Source: an uncultured Pseudodesulfovibrio sp.
Lineage (GTDB): Bacteria > Desulfobacterota > Desulfovibrionia > Desulfovibrionales > Desulfovibrionaceae
Direction: 5' to 3'
NCBI RefSeq assembly: GCF_963664965.1
Contig: NZ_OY761823.1
Coordinates: 1,498,001 to 1,562,000 of the forward strand
Length of the DNA stretch: 64,000 bases
In this document: piece after piece, positions 24,850-33,206 of the stretch
How the letters are laid out: each line of letters opens with the position of its first letter
Position numbering within the stretch: position 1 is the stretch's first letter
Made by a program: the position numbers and the translations under genes
The notes under the pieces: generated by a model
Database searches by the model: none
What the model was told of the DNA's origin: nothing
Seen by the model: only the letters and a program-made list of their open reading frames with translations

Positions 24850-25839
24850 TTAGAAATTGAAGTTCATGACTTCGCGGATTTCTTCCATGGTCTGTTGGGC
24901 CACGATGCGGGCTTTCTTGTTGCCTGCTTCGAGGATTTCCTGAACCCGTTCGTCAGTGCAGGCCGCGCGGCGTTCATGCAGCGGGGTGAGGAATTCCTCC
25001 ATGGACTTCATGAGCAGTTTCTTGCAGTCCACGCATCCCCAAGTGGCGTTGCGGCAGCCTTCCTGAATCTCGGGCAGCTTGGCCGGGTCGGTCATGAGCT
25101 TGTGGTACGGATAAAGGTTGCAGACTTTCGGATCGCCCGGATCATTTTTACGCAGGCGATTTTCGTCGGTCTTCATGCCGCGCAGCTTGGGCATCAGCTC
25201 GTCCATGGGTTCGGACAGCATGATGGAGTTGCCGTAGCTCTTGGACATCTTGCGACCGTCGAGGCCGAGGAGTTTGGATTCCTCGGTGAGCATGTCCTCG
25301 GGTTCCGGGAGCAGCTCGGTCTTGTTGAGATGGTTGAAGCGGCGGGCGATCTCGCGGGTGAGTTCAAGGTGCGGGAGCTGGTCCTTTCCGACCGGCACGG
25401 CGCACGGCTTGTACATGAGGATGTCAGTGGCCATGAGCACTGGGTAACCGAGGAAGCCGTAGGTGTTCAGTTCTTTCTGAACCAGCTCGGTCTTCTGCTC
25501 CTTGTAGGTGGGGCAGCGTTCCAGCCAGCCCAGCGGAGTGGTCATGGAGAGGAGCAGGTGCAGTTCGGCGTGCTCCTTGACCATGGACTGCTGGAAAATG
25601 ACACATTTTTCCGGGTCCAGACCGGCGGCGACCCAGTCCTTGACCAGACCGGGGACGAAGTCCTTGATCTTGGTGGGGTTGGCGTATTCGCTGGTCAGGG
25701 CGTGCCAGTCGGCCACGAAAAAGTAACAGTCGTATTCTTCCTGGAGTTTAATCCAGTTGGCGATGACGCCGTAGTAGTGACCGAGATGGAGAGGGCCGGT
25801 AGGCCGCATGCCGGAGACAATGCGTTTTTTGTCGCTCAT
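24850..25839 (-). CDS. trpS: tryptophanyl-tRNA synthetase, Fe-S type
   Basis: The 329-residue enzyme charges tRNA-Trp. It has the class I signatures PLHLGHY (HIGH, residues 16-22) and GRKMSKS (195-201). Four cysteines, 240, 262, 269 and 272, form C-x21-C-x6-C-x2-C, very close to the C-x22-C-x6-C-x2-C motif that binds a [4Fe-4S] cluster in Thermotoga maritima TrpRS, so this is probably an iron-sulfur TrpRS. The gene follows the site-2 protease gene by 26 nt, so the two are probably co-transcribed. No leader peptide or T-box precedes it. Confidence 0.95.
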   Translation of the reverse strand: MSDKKRIVSGMRPTGPLHLGHYYGVIANWIKLQEEYDCYFFVADWHALTSEYANPTKIKDFVPGLVKDWVAAGLDPEKCVIFQQSMVKEHAELHLLLSMTTPLGWLERCPTYKEQKTELVQKELNTYGFLGYPVLMATDILMYKPCAVPVGKDQLPHLELTREIARRFNHLNKTELLPEPEDMLTEESKLLGLDGRKMSKSYGNSIMLSEPMDELMPKLRGMKTDENRLRKNDPGDPKVCNLYPYHKLMTDPAKLPEIQEGCRNATWGCVDCKKLLMKSMEEFLTPLHERRAACTDERVQEILEAGNKKARIVAQQTMEEIREVMNFNF

Positions 25840-25865
25840 GATGAAAATCTTTGCTTTGAGGGTTG

Positions 25866-26528
25866 TCAGTTGAGGCCGAGCAGTCGTGTCATGGCCTGAA
25901 CCGTGGGAAGTATGATTCGTCCGACGAGACTCACGCCGGTATACTGGCCTGCGATGATGATGCCTATGAGGATGATGAAGCCGTATCGGCTCAGAGACAT
26001 GTACTTGTAGGCGAGTTGCCGCGGGAGAAAATATGCCAGAACGTTGCTGCCGTCCAGCGGCGGGATCGGAATGAGGTTGAACACGCCGAGGATGAGATTC
26101 ACGAAGACCGCCGCCTGCGAGATCAGGTAGAGCGGCACGATGATTTTTTCGGCCATGCCGCCAGTGGTGAATTCAATGGAAATGAGGATATGGATGACCG
26201 TGGCAAAAGCGGCGGCAAGCAGAAAATTGATTCCCGGTCCGGCAAGGGCGGTGAGCAGCATCCCTTTTCGCGGGTCTTTGAAGTAGCCCGGATTGACAGG
26301 CACGGGCTTGGCCCAGCCGAAATGAACGAAAAAGAAGGCAAGGGTGCCGATGGGATCGAGGTGCCTGATCGGGTTGAGCGTCAGTCGTCCCTGTGATTTG
26401 GCGGTCGGGTCGCCGAGCAGGTAGGCCACATAGCCGTGGGCGACTTCATGGCAGACGAGCGCCATGAGCAGGCCGGGAGCCAGTATGGCGTACTGCTGAA
26501 GTTTTTCGGGAGAAAAGAAATCAAACAT
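25866..26528 (-). CDS. site-2 protease family (M50) membrane metalloprotease
   Basis: A 220-residue protein with about six TM helices, the zinc motif HEVAHG (HExxH) in TM1-2 and a third ligand in NLIPIPPLDGSNV (the NPDG-like motif). This small type lacks PDZ domains and cuts substrates within the membrane. It is found next to trpS in many bacteria for reasons that are not clear. ATG 26528 follows an in-frame TTG. The target is unknown. Confidence 0.88.
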   Translation of the reverse strand: MFDFFSPEKLQQYAILAPGLLMALVCHEVAHGYVAYLLGDPTAKSQGRLTLNPIRHLDPIGTLAFFFVHFGWAKPVPVNPGYFKDPRKGMLLTALAGPGINFLLAAAFATVIHILISIEFTTGGMAEKIIVPLYLISQAAVFVNLILGVFNLIPIPPLDGSNVLAYFLPRQLAYKYMSLSRYGFIILIGIIIAGQYTGVSLVGRIILPTVQAMTRLLGLN

Positions 26529-26597
26529 CAAGTGCGGCTACCATGTCAGCCCCCGGGGGGCAAGCTGTTTCCGCCGGGAAAGCGCGGCAGGTTGCAG

Positions 26598-27572
26598 TTA
26601 TACGATCTCAGCACGAGCGAGCATTTCAATGAATTTCTTGAGCAGGTCCTTGTTTACCAGTCCTTCATCTTCCATGATATTCTTGAGTGCCTCAAAGGGC
26701 GTGAACGGCTTGCGCCATGGCTGCGGACGGGTGAGATTGTCATAAACGTCGCACAGGCGGAGAATCTTGGCGTGGGTCGGAATTTGGTCGCCCGTCGCCC
26801 GTGTCGGGTATCCTGTCCCGTCCTCGCGTTCGTGGTGAAAAAGAATGGCGTTGGATGTGGTCGAGGAAACGTTGAAGTGCGAGCATATCCGCGCTCCGAC
26901 CATGGGGTGCAGATGCAGGGTGTCCCGCTCTTCATCCGTCAGCCGGTTCGGGGCCTTGACGAGTGTTTCCGCAGGCAGGCTGGTCTTGCCGATGTCGTGC
27001 AGCAGTGCGCCCATGCCGCAGGCCAGAACCTTGCCGTCATTGTAGTCGAACTCCTGCATCAGGCTGACCGTGTAGACCATGGTACTGATGCCGTGGCGGT
27101 AGTCGTCATACCCCTTGCTGATGAACCGGGCGAGTTGTTTGAGCGCGCGGGGCGATTTGAGAAACTGAGTGGAATTCTTGAGGAGTCGTTCGAAGCGTTG
27201 AAAGCGCTGCTTGAGTGCCGGACCGGGCAGGTTCTTCTCGAAAACGCCCTTGCCGAGATGCAGTGCGGTGCCTGTCCATGCTTCGGCACGCTCGTCCAGC
27301 GGGATGCCTTCGTCCGTAAGGACGTCTGCGATGTTGTCCTGAAGGTAGTCGCGATAGGCGTTGAGTGCGGTTGAATCAATATACAGGTTGTCGATGTTGT
27401 TGTTGACCAGTTCCTGCCGTTTGGCTTCAGTGAAGATGCCGCCGCCTGCGTTGAAAAGAACGTAGTTCCTGTCCCGGCGCAGGAACGTGTCGAACGGGCT
27501 CTTCGTGTCCGGTCGGAGCATGCCGGGGGAGATGGAAATATAGCTTGCTTTTGTCATGTCGTCGGCCTGCAT
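26598..27572 (-). CDS. HD-GYP domain protein with DUF3391-like N-terminus
   Basis: This 324-residue protein has an N-terminal region (about 1-150) resembling the DUF3391/PilZ-like part of HD-GYP regulators, then a full HD-GYP domain: HDIGK at about 196-200, a second HLHPMVGARI and HHEREDGTGYP. Such domains hydrolyse cyclic di-GMP to pGpG or GMP. It is one of three HD-GYP proteins in the window. ATG 27572 has GGAAAG 11 nt upstream; ATG 27557 is an alternative. No receiver domain is present, but a single-domain response regulator gene lies upstream on the same strand. Confidence 0.85.
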   Translation of the reverse strand: MQADDMTKASYISISPGMLRPDTKSPFDTFLRRDRNYVLFNAGGGIFTEAKRQELVNNNIDNLYIDSTALNAYRDYLQDNIADVLTDEGIPLDERAEAWTGTALHLGKGVFEKNLPGPALKQRFQRFERLLKNSTQFLKSPRALKQLARFISKGYDDYRHGISTMVYTVSLMQEFDYNDGKVLACGMGALLHDIGKTSLPAETLVKAPNRLTDEERDTLHLHPMVGARICSHFNVSSTTSNAILFHHEREDGTGYPTRATGDQIPTHAKILRLCDVYDNLTRPQPWRKPFTPFEALKNIMEDEGLVNKDLLKKFIEMLARAEIV

Positions 27573-27701
27573 CAGGCGAGTTGCTTTCCTTGTCCAAGTC
27601 GATTCCTTGCGGCGCTTGGAGAAAGTCAGGCATACTTGACATGTCTGCCGATTACAAAGTCTTTCTGAAAGAGTTGCGAAAAATGGCGGCCGAACGAAAG
27701 C

Positions 27702-27729
27702 GGCGTCTTCCCCCGGAAGGGAAGACGCC
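27702..27729 (-). terminator. hairpin after the response regulator gene
   Basis: GGCGTCTTCC / GGAAGACGCC, a perfect 10-bp stem 24 nt past the response regulator stop. The T tract is weak (GCTTTCG), so it may be a processing or attenuating hairpin. Confidence 0.5.
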
Positions 27730-27752
27730 GGTCAAAGGGCGTTTGGGATTTG

Positions 27753-28124
27753 CTACACGGCGGCCTTGTTCAATGCCATTCTGACCTTGTCCTTGAGCTC
27801 CGTGAGGTCCACGGATTTGACGACATAGTAGTCGGCTGCAATGGATTTCAGGTCGTGCTGGAAAGAATCGTATGCCGTGGAGAGAATGACCGGAATCTGC
27901 TGGTCTTCCGCCCGGATTTCCTGAAGCAGGTCAAGTCCCGAACGGTTCACGCCAAGCTTGATGTCCAGTATGACAATGGTTGGCGTTTCTCGGGAGATGA
28001 CGTCGAGGATGTCTTCTTCGCCATCCGAAGTGGCGACCGTATATCCATCAGCTTCGAGTTCTTCTCGGTAGAGCATGCGTATGTGTTTTTCGTCGTCAAC
28101 AACGAGGATGGTCGGTTGGCTCAT
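27753..28124 (-). CDS. single-domain response regulator (CheY-like)
   Basis: A 123-residue receiver domain with no output: acidic pocket Asp10-Asp11 in VVDDE, phospho-acceptor Asp54 in LDIKLG, Thr83 and Lys103. It must act by protein contact. GGAGG is 5 nt before ATG 28124. Its nearest same-strand neighbour is the HD-GYP gene downstream, which it might control; a matching kinase gene is not adjacent (the nearest, at 31603, is on the other strand). Confidence 0.9.
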   Translation of the reverse strand: MSQPTILVVDDEKHIRMLYREELEADGYTVATSDGEEDILDVISRETPTIVILDIKLGVNRSGLDLLQEIRAEDQQIPVILSTAYDSFQHDLKSIAADYYVVKSVDLTELKDKVRMALNKAAV

Positions 28125-28353
28125 TGAGTCCTCCTTGGAAATTGGCCTTACTACACTCTAATAGATATCGCTCTTTTGGGTCAATACGGGTTTGATGTTT
28201 TTTGGAAAAATCTAACCTGTGACCGGGAAAGCCCATGGTTGACACGTTTTGATCGTTTTTTGACGGTCTTTCGTTCTTGAATTCGCTGCGTATCGCAGGT
28301 AGGGTCCGCACTCTTCGTCGGCATTCAAAACGGCTGACGAAAGGAGAAAACAT

Positions 28354-28551
28354 ATGATTACTGTCCATCTTGAACCGGACGGAGAGGTGATCGAGCTGCA
28401 TAGAACGAAAAGTGTGCTCGGTGCTTTGAACAAGCTCAATCTCCGTTCCACCATGGCAATCGTCGTCCGTGATGGCGAACTGCTTACCTCCGACCGCAAG
28501 CTTCGGCCCGGTGAAACCATCATGGTCCGCAAAGTGACCTCGGCCGGATAG
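28354..28551 (+). CDS. MoaD/ThiS-like sulfur carrier protein, C-terminus Ala-Gly
   Basis: A 65-residue ubiquitin-like beta-grasp protein: ITVHLEPDGEVIEL, SVLGALNKLNL, AIVVRDGELLTSD and LRPGETIMVRKV. It lies 10 nt before a TtuA-like tRNA thiolase, so it is probably the TtuB-type sulfur donor. Carriers of this kind need a terminal Gly-Gly for activation; this one ends T-S-A-G. AAGGAG with good spacing precedes ATG 28354. Either the Ala-Gly tail is tolerated, or sulfur is delivered in another way. Confidence 0.8.
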   Translation: MITVHLEPDGEVIELHRTKSVLGALNKLNLRSTMAIVVRDGELLTSDRKLRPGETIMVRKVTSAG

Positions 28552-28561
28552 GGGGTGCGCC

Positions 28562-29491
28562 ATGAAATGTTCCCGCTGTAAAAAACTCGCCTGCGTGGCG
28601 TTGCCCAGCCATACCGCAGGTTTCTGCAAGGACTGTTTCCCGCTGTTTTTCACGAAACAGGTGGAGACCGCCATCCGGCGCGAAAAGATGTTCACGCATG
28701 ACGAGCGGATTCTCGTGGCCCTGTCGGGCGGCAAGGATTCTTTGACTTTGATGCTTGAGCTCAAGTTGCAGGGCTATGACGTCACCGGCCTGCATATCGA
28801 CCTCGGTATTCCGAACTCGTCTGAAAAGGCGCGGAAGAAGGTTGAGGACTTTTGCCGACTGCATGACCTGAAGCTCGAAGTGCTGGAGATGGAAAAGGAA
28901 GGCCTGCCCATCCCGGACGTGAAAAAGTACGTCAACCGGCCCGTCTGTTCCGTGTGTGGCAAGCTCAAGCGGTATCACTTCAACCGGATTGCCCGCGAAG
29001 GCGGATATGACGCCCTTGCCACGGGGCATAATCTGGATGACGAGGTGGCCCGCCTGTTTGCCAACACCATGCGCTGGGATACCGCGTTCTTGTCCGATCA
29101 GGGACCGACTTTGCCCGCGTCTGACGGTTTCGTCCGCAAGGTCAAGCCGCTGTTCCGCCTCAGTGAATTCGAGACCGCCAACTACGCTTTCCTGAAGGGT
29201 ATTGAGATTCATTCCGATCCCTGCCCGTATGCTTCGGGAGCCAGCTTCACCAATCACAAGGAATTGTGGGGGGAACTGGAATACCGCAGTCCCGGTCAGA
29301 AATTCCAGTTTTATCAGGGTTTCCTCAAGAGGGGAAAACCAGCGTTCGCGGCAATTGAAAAGGAAACCGGGGCGTCGCTGCACCCGTGCAGTGAGTGTGG
29401 TTCTCCGACCAGCGCAGGCATCTGCTCGGTCTGCCGTATCAAGGCTGCCGTGGCAAAAGCCAAGGCCAACGATCCGGCCCTGAAGGAGTAA
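28562..29491 (+). CDS. ttuA: TtuA/Ncs6-family tRNA 2-thiolation enzyme
   Basis: The 309-residue enzyme has the layout of TtuA: an N-terminal zinc finger (Cys3, 6, 22, 25), PP-loop SGGKDS (55-60), three Fe-S ligands Cys129, Cys132 and Cys221, TGHNLDDE, and a C-terminal zinc finger (Cys276, 279, 288, 291). It should adenylate a tRNA uridine and replace oxygen with sulfur using a [4Fe-4S] cluster. Relatives act on U54 (TtuA) or U34 (Ncs6); which position is modified here is not settled. It is co-transcribed with the carrier gene before it. Confidence 0.88.
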   Translation: MKCSRCKKLACVALPSHTAGFCKDCFPLFFTKQVETAIRREKMFTHDERILVALSGGKDSLTLMLELKLQGYDVTGLHIDLGIPNSSEKARKKVEDFCRLHDLKLEVLEMEKEGLPIPDVKKYVNRPVCSVCGKLKRYHFNRIAREGGYDALATGHNLDDEVARLFANTMRWDTAFLSDQGPTLPASDGFVRKVKPLFRLSEFETANYAFLKGIEIHSDPCPYASGASFTNHKELWGELEYRSPGQKFQFYQGFLKRGKPAFAAIEKETGASLHPCSECGSPTSAGICSVCRIKAAVAKAKANDPALKE

Positions 29492-29497
29492 GTCTCC

Positions 29498-30517
29498 ATG
29501 GCCGCACCGAAGATTACCGTGACCATGCCCTGCTACAACTGCGGGGACACTGTGGGCGGGGCGCTTGAGAGCCTGCTCGCCCAGACATGCGCGGATTTCG
29601 AAGTGGTGGCCGTGGACGACGGAAGTACGGATGATACTGCGGGAGTGCTGGCGGAATATGCTCGCCGGGACTCCCGCATTCGTACGTTTTCGATAGAACA
29701 TGGCGGCGTTATCGCGGCTGCCAACGCTGGTATCGAAGCGGCAAGGGGACGGTATGTCGCCCGTATGGATGCTGACGACGAGGCCCTGCCCGAACGGCTG
29801 GCGGCGCAGTCGAAGCTGTTGGACGAGCATCCTGAAACCGGGTTGGTCGGATGCCGTGTCCGTTTTGGCGGCTGCCGCGAGACGTGTGCCGGATACGCGC
29901 ATTATGTGGACTGGACCAATACCCTGTTGACGCACGAAGCCGTCAGCCTGAACCGGTTTGTCGAGTTTCCCGTACCCAATCCGTCCATCATGTTCCGGCG
30001 GGAGTGTCTTGACGAACACGGGCCGTATCGTGACGGTGATTTTCCTGAAGACTATGAACTGCTTCTGCGCTGGCTCGAAGCGGGGGTGAAAATGGAAAAG
30101 GTCGATGCGGAACTGCTGGTCTGGAATGATCCGCCCACCCGCCTTTCCCGCAATCATCCCCGCTATGACGTGAGCGCCTTCTATCGCATCAAGACGGAGT
30201 ACCTTGCCCGGTGGCTTGCCGCGAACAATCCGCACCATCCTGTGGTTCACATCCTCGGTTCGGGACGCACCACCCGCAAACGGGCCGATCTGCTGCTCGA
30301 TCATGGCATCGAGTTTGCGGCATATTACGACGTGGACCCGCGCAAGATCGGCCATGTGGTCAACGGCGTGCGCGTGCGTGACCGCAATGATGTCCCTGAA
30401 CCCGGAGCAGGGTTCTGCATCCCGTATGTCGCCAGCCGCGGTGCACGCGAGGATATTGCCGAGTTTCTGTCTGACCGGGGGTACGTGACCGGCAGGGACT
30501 GTATCCCGGCTGCCTGA
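29498..30517 (+). CDS. family 2 glycosyltransferase with a C-terminal extra domain
   Basis: A 339-residue protein. The GT-A fold fills about residues 1-235: ITVTMPCYNCGDTV, VVAVDDGSTDDT, YVARMDADDEAL (the DxD motif) and DFPEDYELLLRW. The last ~100 residues (VVHILGSGRTTRKRADLLL onward) look like a small Rossmann-type domain, as seen in some cell-surface GT2 enzymes. It would add a sugar to an envelope glycan. It starts 7 nt after the tRNA thiolase gene, with AGGAG before ATG 29498, so the pairing is probably transcriptional only. Confidence 0.85.
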   Translation: MAAPKITVTMPCYNCGDTVGGALESLLAQTCADFEVVAVDDGSTDDTAGVLAEYARRDSRIRTFSIEHGGVIAAANAGIEAARGRYVARMDADDEALPERLAAQSKLLDEHPETGLVGCRVRFGGCRETCAGYAHYVDWTNTLLTHEAVSLNRFVEFPVPNPSIMFRRECLDEHGPYRDGDFPEDYELLLRWLEAGVKMEKVDAELLVWNDPPTRLSRNHPRYDVSAFYRIKTEYLARWLAANNPHHPVVHILGSGRTTRKRADLLLDHGIEFAAYYDVDPRKIGHVVNGVRVRDRNDVPEPGAGFCIPYVASRGAREDIAEFLSDRGYVTGRDCIPAA

Positions 30518-30597
30518 TTTATTTCGGCAGAAAAAATGTCGGTTTGACCAAAGTCCTTCGGCTGGCTTAAATTCTCCTCCAAACAGGAGAATCCGCC

Positions 30598-31547
30598 ATG
30601 CCCATCACCACCCGCCTCATTGCGTCCATCGTGGTCCTGCTCGGACTCATCTGTCTTGCGTCATTTCTGCGCCACAGGGGAGTCCTCAAGGGAGAGCACG
30701 GCGGTGTTTTTGCCGGACTCGTTACGAAGGTGACGCTTCCTGCGCTCATTTTCGTGTCGTTGGCCCATACCTCGATCGAGTGGGGCGAGGCGTGGCTTGC
30801 CCTGATCATGCTCGGGGCCGAACTGATGGCGCTCGGGCTGGGCTGGGTCGCCGCCACAATGCTCAGGATGGACCGCCCTGCAAAGGGGGCCATGATACTT
30901 GTCTCGGGTTTCGGCAGTTCGTCATTGCTGGGCTACGCACTTATCAGTCAGGTTTTCCCCGGAAACACCGGGGCCATGACCGAGGCCGTGGTGGTGTCGG
31001 AGATAGGAGTGGGGCCAGCGCTGTTCACGCTCGGCACCATGATAGCCATCTATTATGGAAAGGAAGAGTCCGGGCCGGATGCCCGCATCCGGGCGGCGCT
31101 TGAATTCTTTCGATCACCGATTTTCATTTCCGTTGTGGCGGGGCTGTTCTGGACCGTGTTCGGCCTGCCCACCACCGGGCCTGTCATGGGAACGATCATG
31201 CAGGGGCTGCGGGTGGCGGGCGAAGCCAACACGCTCATGGTCGCATTGCTTGTGGGCGTGCTGCTCAGGTTCAGCGGCATCAGTTCCGTGGTCTTGGCCG
31301 GAGCACTCGTTGCGCTCAACAACTGATTCTCAAGCCTGTCATGATCTGGCTGCCGACCCTGCCCATGACGTTGCCCGTCTGGCAAGTCCACGTACTGGTG
31401 CTTGAGGCGGCCATGCCTTCGGCCCTGCTGACCGTGGCCCTGTCCCGCAGTTACGGCTGTGATGCGGGGCTGGCTTCACGCATGGTCTTTTTCACCACAG
31501 TACTCAGTGCCGTGAGCGTTCCCGTGATGTTTCAACTGCTCAGGTAG
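30598..31547 (+). pseudogene. AEC-family transporter, split by a frameshift
   Basis: The first frame (30598-31326, 242 residues) has the helices of an auxin-efflux-carrier-type permease and stops at TGA 31324-31326. A -1 shift at AACTGA continues directly as L-I-L-K-P-V-M-I-W, which is the expected next part of AEC proteins, and runs to 31547 (helices LLTVALSRSYGCDAGLA and VFFTTVLSAVSVPV). Together they give about 316 residues, the normal length. A single-base loss, a sequencing error, or programmed shifting could each explain it; no slippery run is evident. CAGGAG precedes ATG 30598. Confidence 0.75.
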
Positions 31548-31602
31548 AAGGGATTATTGCCATCAATCTCCCGGCATGGCATACATCAGCGTAGGAGATT
31601 AT

Positions 31603-32673
31603 ATGGAAAAGATTGTCGAAACCATCTTTCTCAACCTGCCTATCGGAGTACTCGTCATTGGCCCTCGGGGTAATATCATCGATGCTAACCCCGTGTCCTG
31701 CGACATTCTCGGCTGTCCTTTGGATGGCTTTGTCGGCAGCAACTGGGCGGATGTCTTTTTTGTTCATGAGGAGAATTCGGAATTCGTCAACGTGGTCTTT
31801 GACGCCATCCAGAAGGTGACGCCCCAGATCGAGCGTGTCACGCCGTATTTTCTGCCGAACGGTGAGAAGAAGTTCCTGTCGGTCATATCGTCAACCCAGC
31901 GAGGGGAAGACGGCCGCATTTCGGCTATAGTGGTGCTTATCGAAGACTTGACGGAACTGCATGGGTTGCATGAACGCGAGAAGCGCATGCTCGCGCAGAA
32001 TCATCGTTTGGCCACAGAGCGGGCCGAAAGTCTGATCGCTTTTGCCCAGTCCGTGGCGCATCAGATCAGGAATCCTATCATGTCCATTGCCGGGTTTACC
32101 CGATTGCTCGATCGTCGGGCGGACAAGGCCTCTCACGAATCGCTGGAAGCCATCGGTGAAGAAACCAGAAAGTTGGAAAGCATGGTCCGGGCCGTGACTG
32201 AATACAGCTCCATTGCCATAGAGAATGCTGCTCATGTCAACTTATGGGTGGTCATCGAAGAAGCAAAGGGGAGGGTTGCTGACAACGAGGCTGTCAAGGG
32301 ATGTACCGTCGTATGGGATACCGAATGTCCTGACATGAATGTCCTGGCTGACCGTCATCTTCTGGCGCGTGCGTTGTCCGAATTGCTGCTCAATAGTATC
32401 GAGTTCTCAGGGGACGCCCCGGCAGTGAAGATTTGTGCGAAGGACAAGGATGGTTTCGTGGTTCTTTCCATTGCGGACAATGGTCCCGGTTTTACTGCGG
32501 AAGGATTGGAAATGGCCTTTGACCCGTTTTATACCACCAAGCCTGTGGGGGCGGGCATGGGACTGACGCGGGCCAAGCGTATTGTCAACGAGCATCAGGG
32601 CAGCATGACCATCGGGAATCGTCCTGATGGAGGCGCTTTGGTGCAGGTTTCCATCCCTGTTGATCCGCTGTAA
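31603..32673 (+). CDS. PAS-domain sensor histidine kinase
   Basis: A 356-residue soluble kinase: PAS domain (about 5-125, with NIIDANPVSCDILGC), HisKA box AHQIRNPIMSIAGF with the phospho-acceptor His, and HATPase motifs (N box LLLNSIEFSG, G1 DNGPG, G2 GAGMGL). There is no signal or TM segment, so it senses a cytoplasmic cue. AGGAG is 5 nt before ATG 31603; an earlier ATG at 31576 lacks one. No response regulator is adjacent. Confidence 0.88.
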   Translation: MEKIVETIFLNLPIGVLVIGPRGNIIDANPVSCDILGCPLDGFVGSNWADVFFVHEENSEFVNVVFDAIQKVTPQIERVTPYFLPNGEKKFLSVISSTQRGEDGRISAIVVLIEDLTELHGLHEREKRMLAQNHRLATERAESLIAFAQSVAHQIRNPIMSIAGFTRLLDRRADKASHESLEAIGEETRKLESMVRAVTEYSSIAIENAAHVNLWVVIEEAKGRVADNEAVKGCTVVWDTECPDMNVLADRHLLARALSELLLNSIEFSGDAPAVKICAKDKDGFVVLSIADNGPGFTAEGLEMAFDPFYTTKPVGAGMGLTRAKRIVNEHQGSMTIGNRPDGGALVQVSIPVDPL

Positions 32674-32795
32674 CTCGGCGCAATTGTCGCTTTTCTGTTG
32701 ACCCCGGCCCCTGCACATGCTTTTACCCTGATCATGCTGATGCAAAAGGACATACCTGTTTCACAGCCGGCGCATGGCGTCGGGAGGCTGATGTG

Positions 32796-33206
32796 ATGCG
32801 TGCGCTTGGTATCGATTTCGGCCTCAAACGTGTCGGGTTGGCCGTGAGCGACCGCACCGGCACGCTTGTCTCGCCATACAAGACCATCGAGCGCACCACC
32901 CGGAACGCGCTTTTTGACGAATTGCTGGAAATCATTCAAAAGGAAGCGGTTGAAACCATTGTGGTCGGATTGCCCCTGTCGCTGGCAGGGGAAGATACCC
33001 TGACCACCCGGCAGGCTCGGAATTTTGCCGAGAGCCTCGGTCGCAGGACCGATGTCCCCATTCATCTGATGGACGAAAGGCTCACCTCGGCACAGGCCGA
33101 AGAAGAACTTAACGCCGCTGGCCTTCACGGCAAAAAGCGAAAGATGGCACTGGACAGTCAGGCCGCCGTCGTCATTCTGCGCTCATGGCTCGAAAACGGA
33201 CAATAA
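32796..33206 (+). CDS. ruvX: RuvX/YqgF Holliday junction resolvase-like nuclease
   Basis: This 136-residue RNase H-fold protein has GIDFGLKRVGLAVSD, VVGLPLSLAG and MDERLTSAQAE. YqgF proteins process the 5' end of pre-16S rRNA and resemble resolvases. GGAGG is 8 nt before ATG 32796. It overlaps mltG by 22 nt, an arrangement common in many bacteria. Confidence 0.92.
   Translation: MRALGIDFGLKRVGLAVSDRTGTLVSPYKTIERTTRNALFDELLEIIQKEAVETIVVGLPLSLAGEDTLTTRQARNFAESLGRRTDVPIHLMDERLTSAQAEEELNAAGLHGKKRKMALDSQAAVVILRSWLENGQ

Noticed and set aside
27641-27784. 47-residue + strand frame starting MSADYKVFLKELRK
   Set aside because: It looks protein-like at first but has no ribosome binding site and runs through the hairpin at 27702-27729 into the end of the response regulator gene.
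28520-30355. 611-residue open frame on the - strand
   Set aside because: It covers the TtuA and GT2 genes in antisense, both of which have catalytic motifs and ribosome binding sites.
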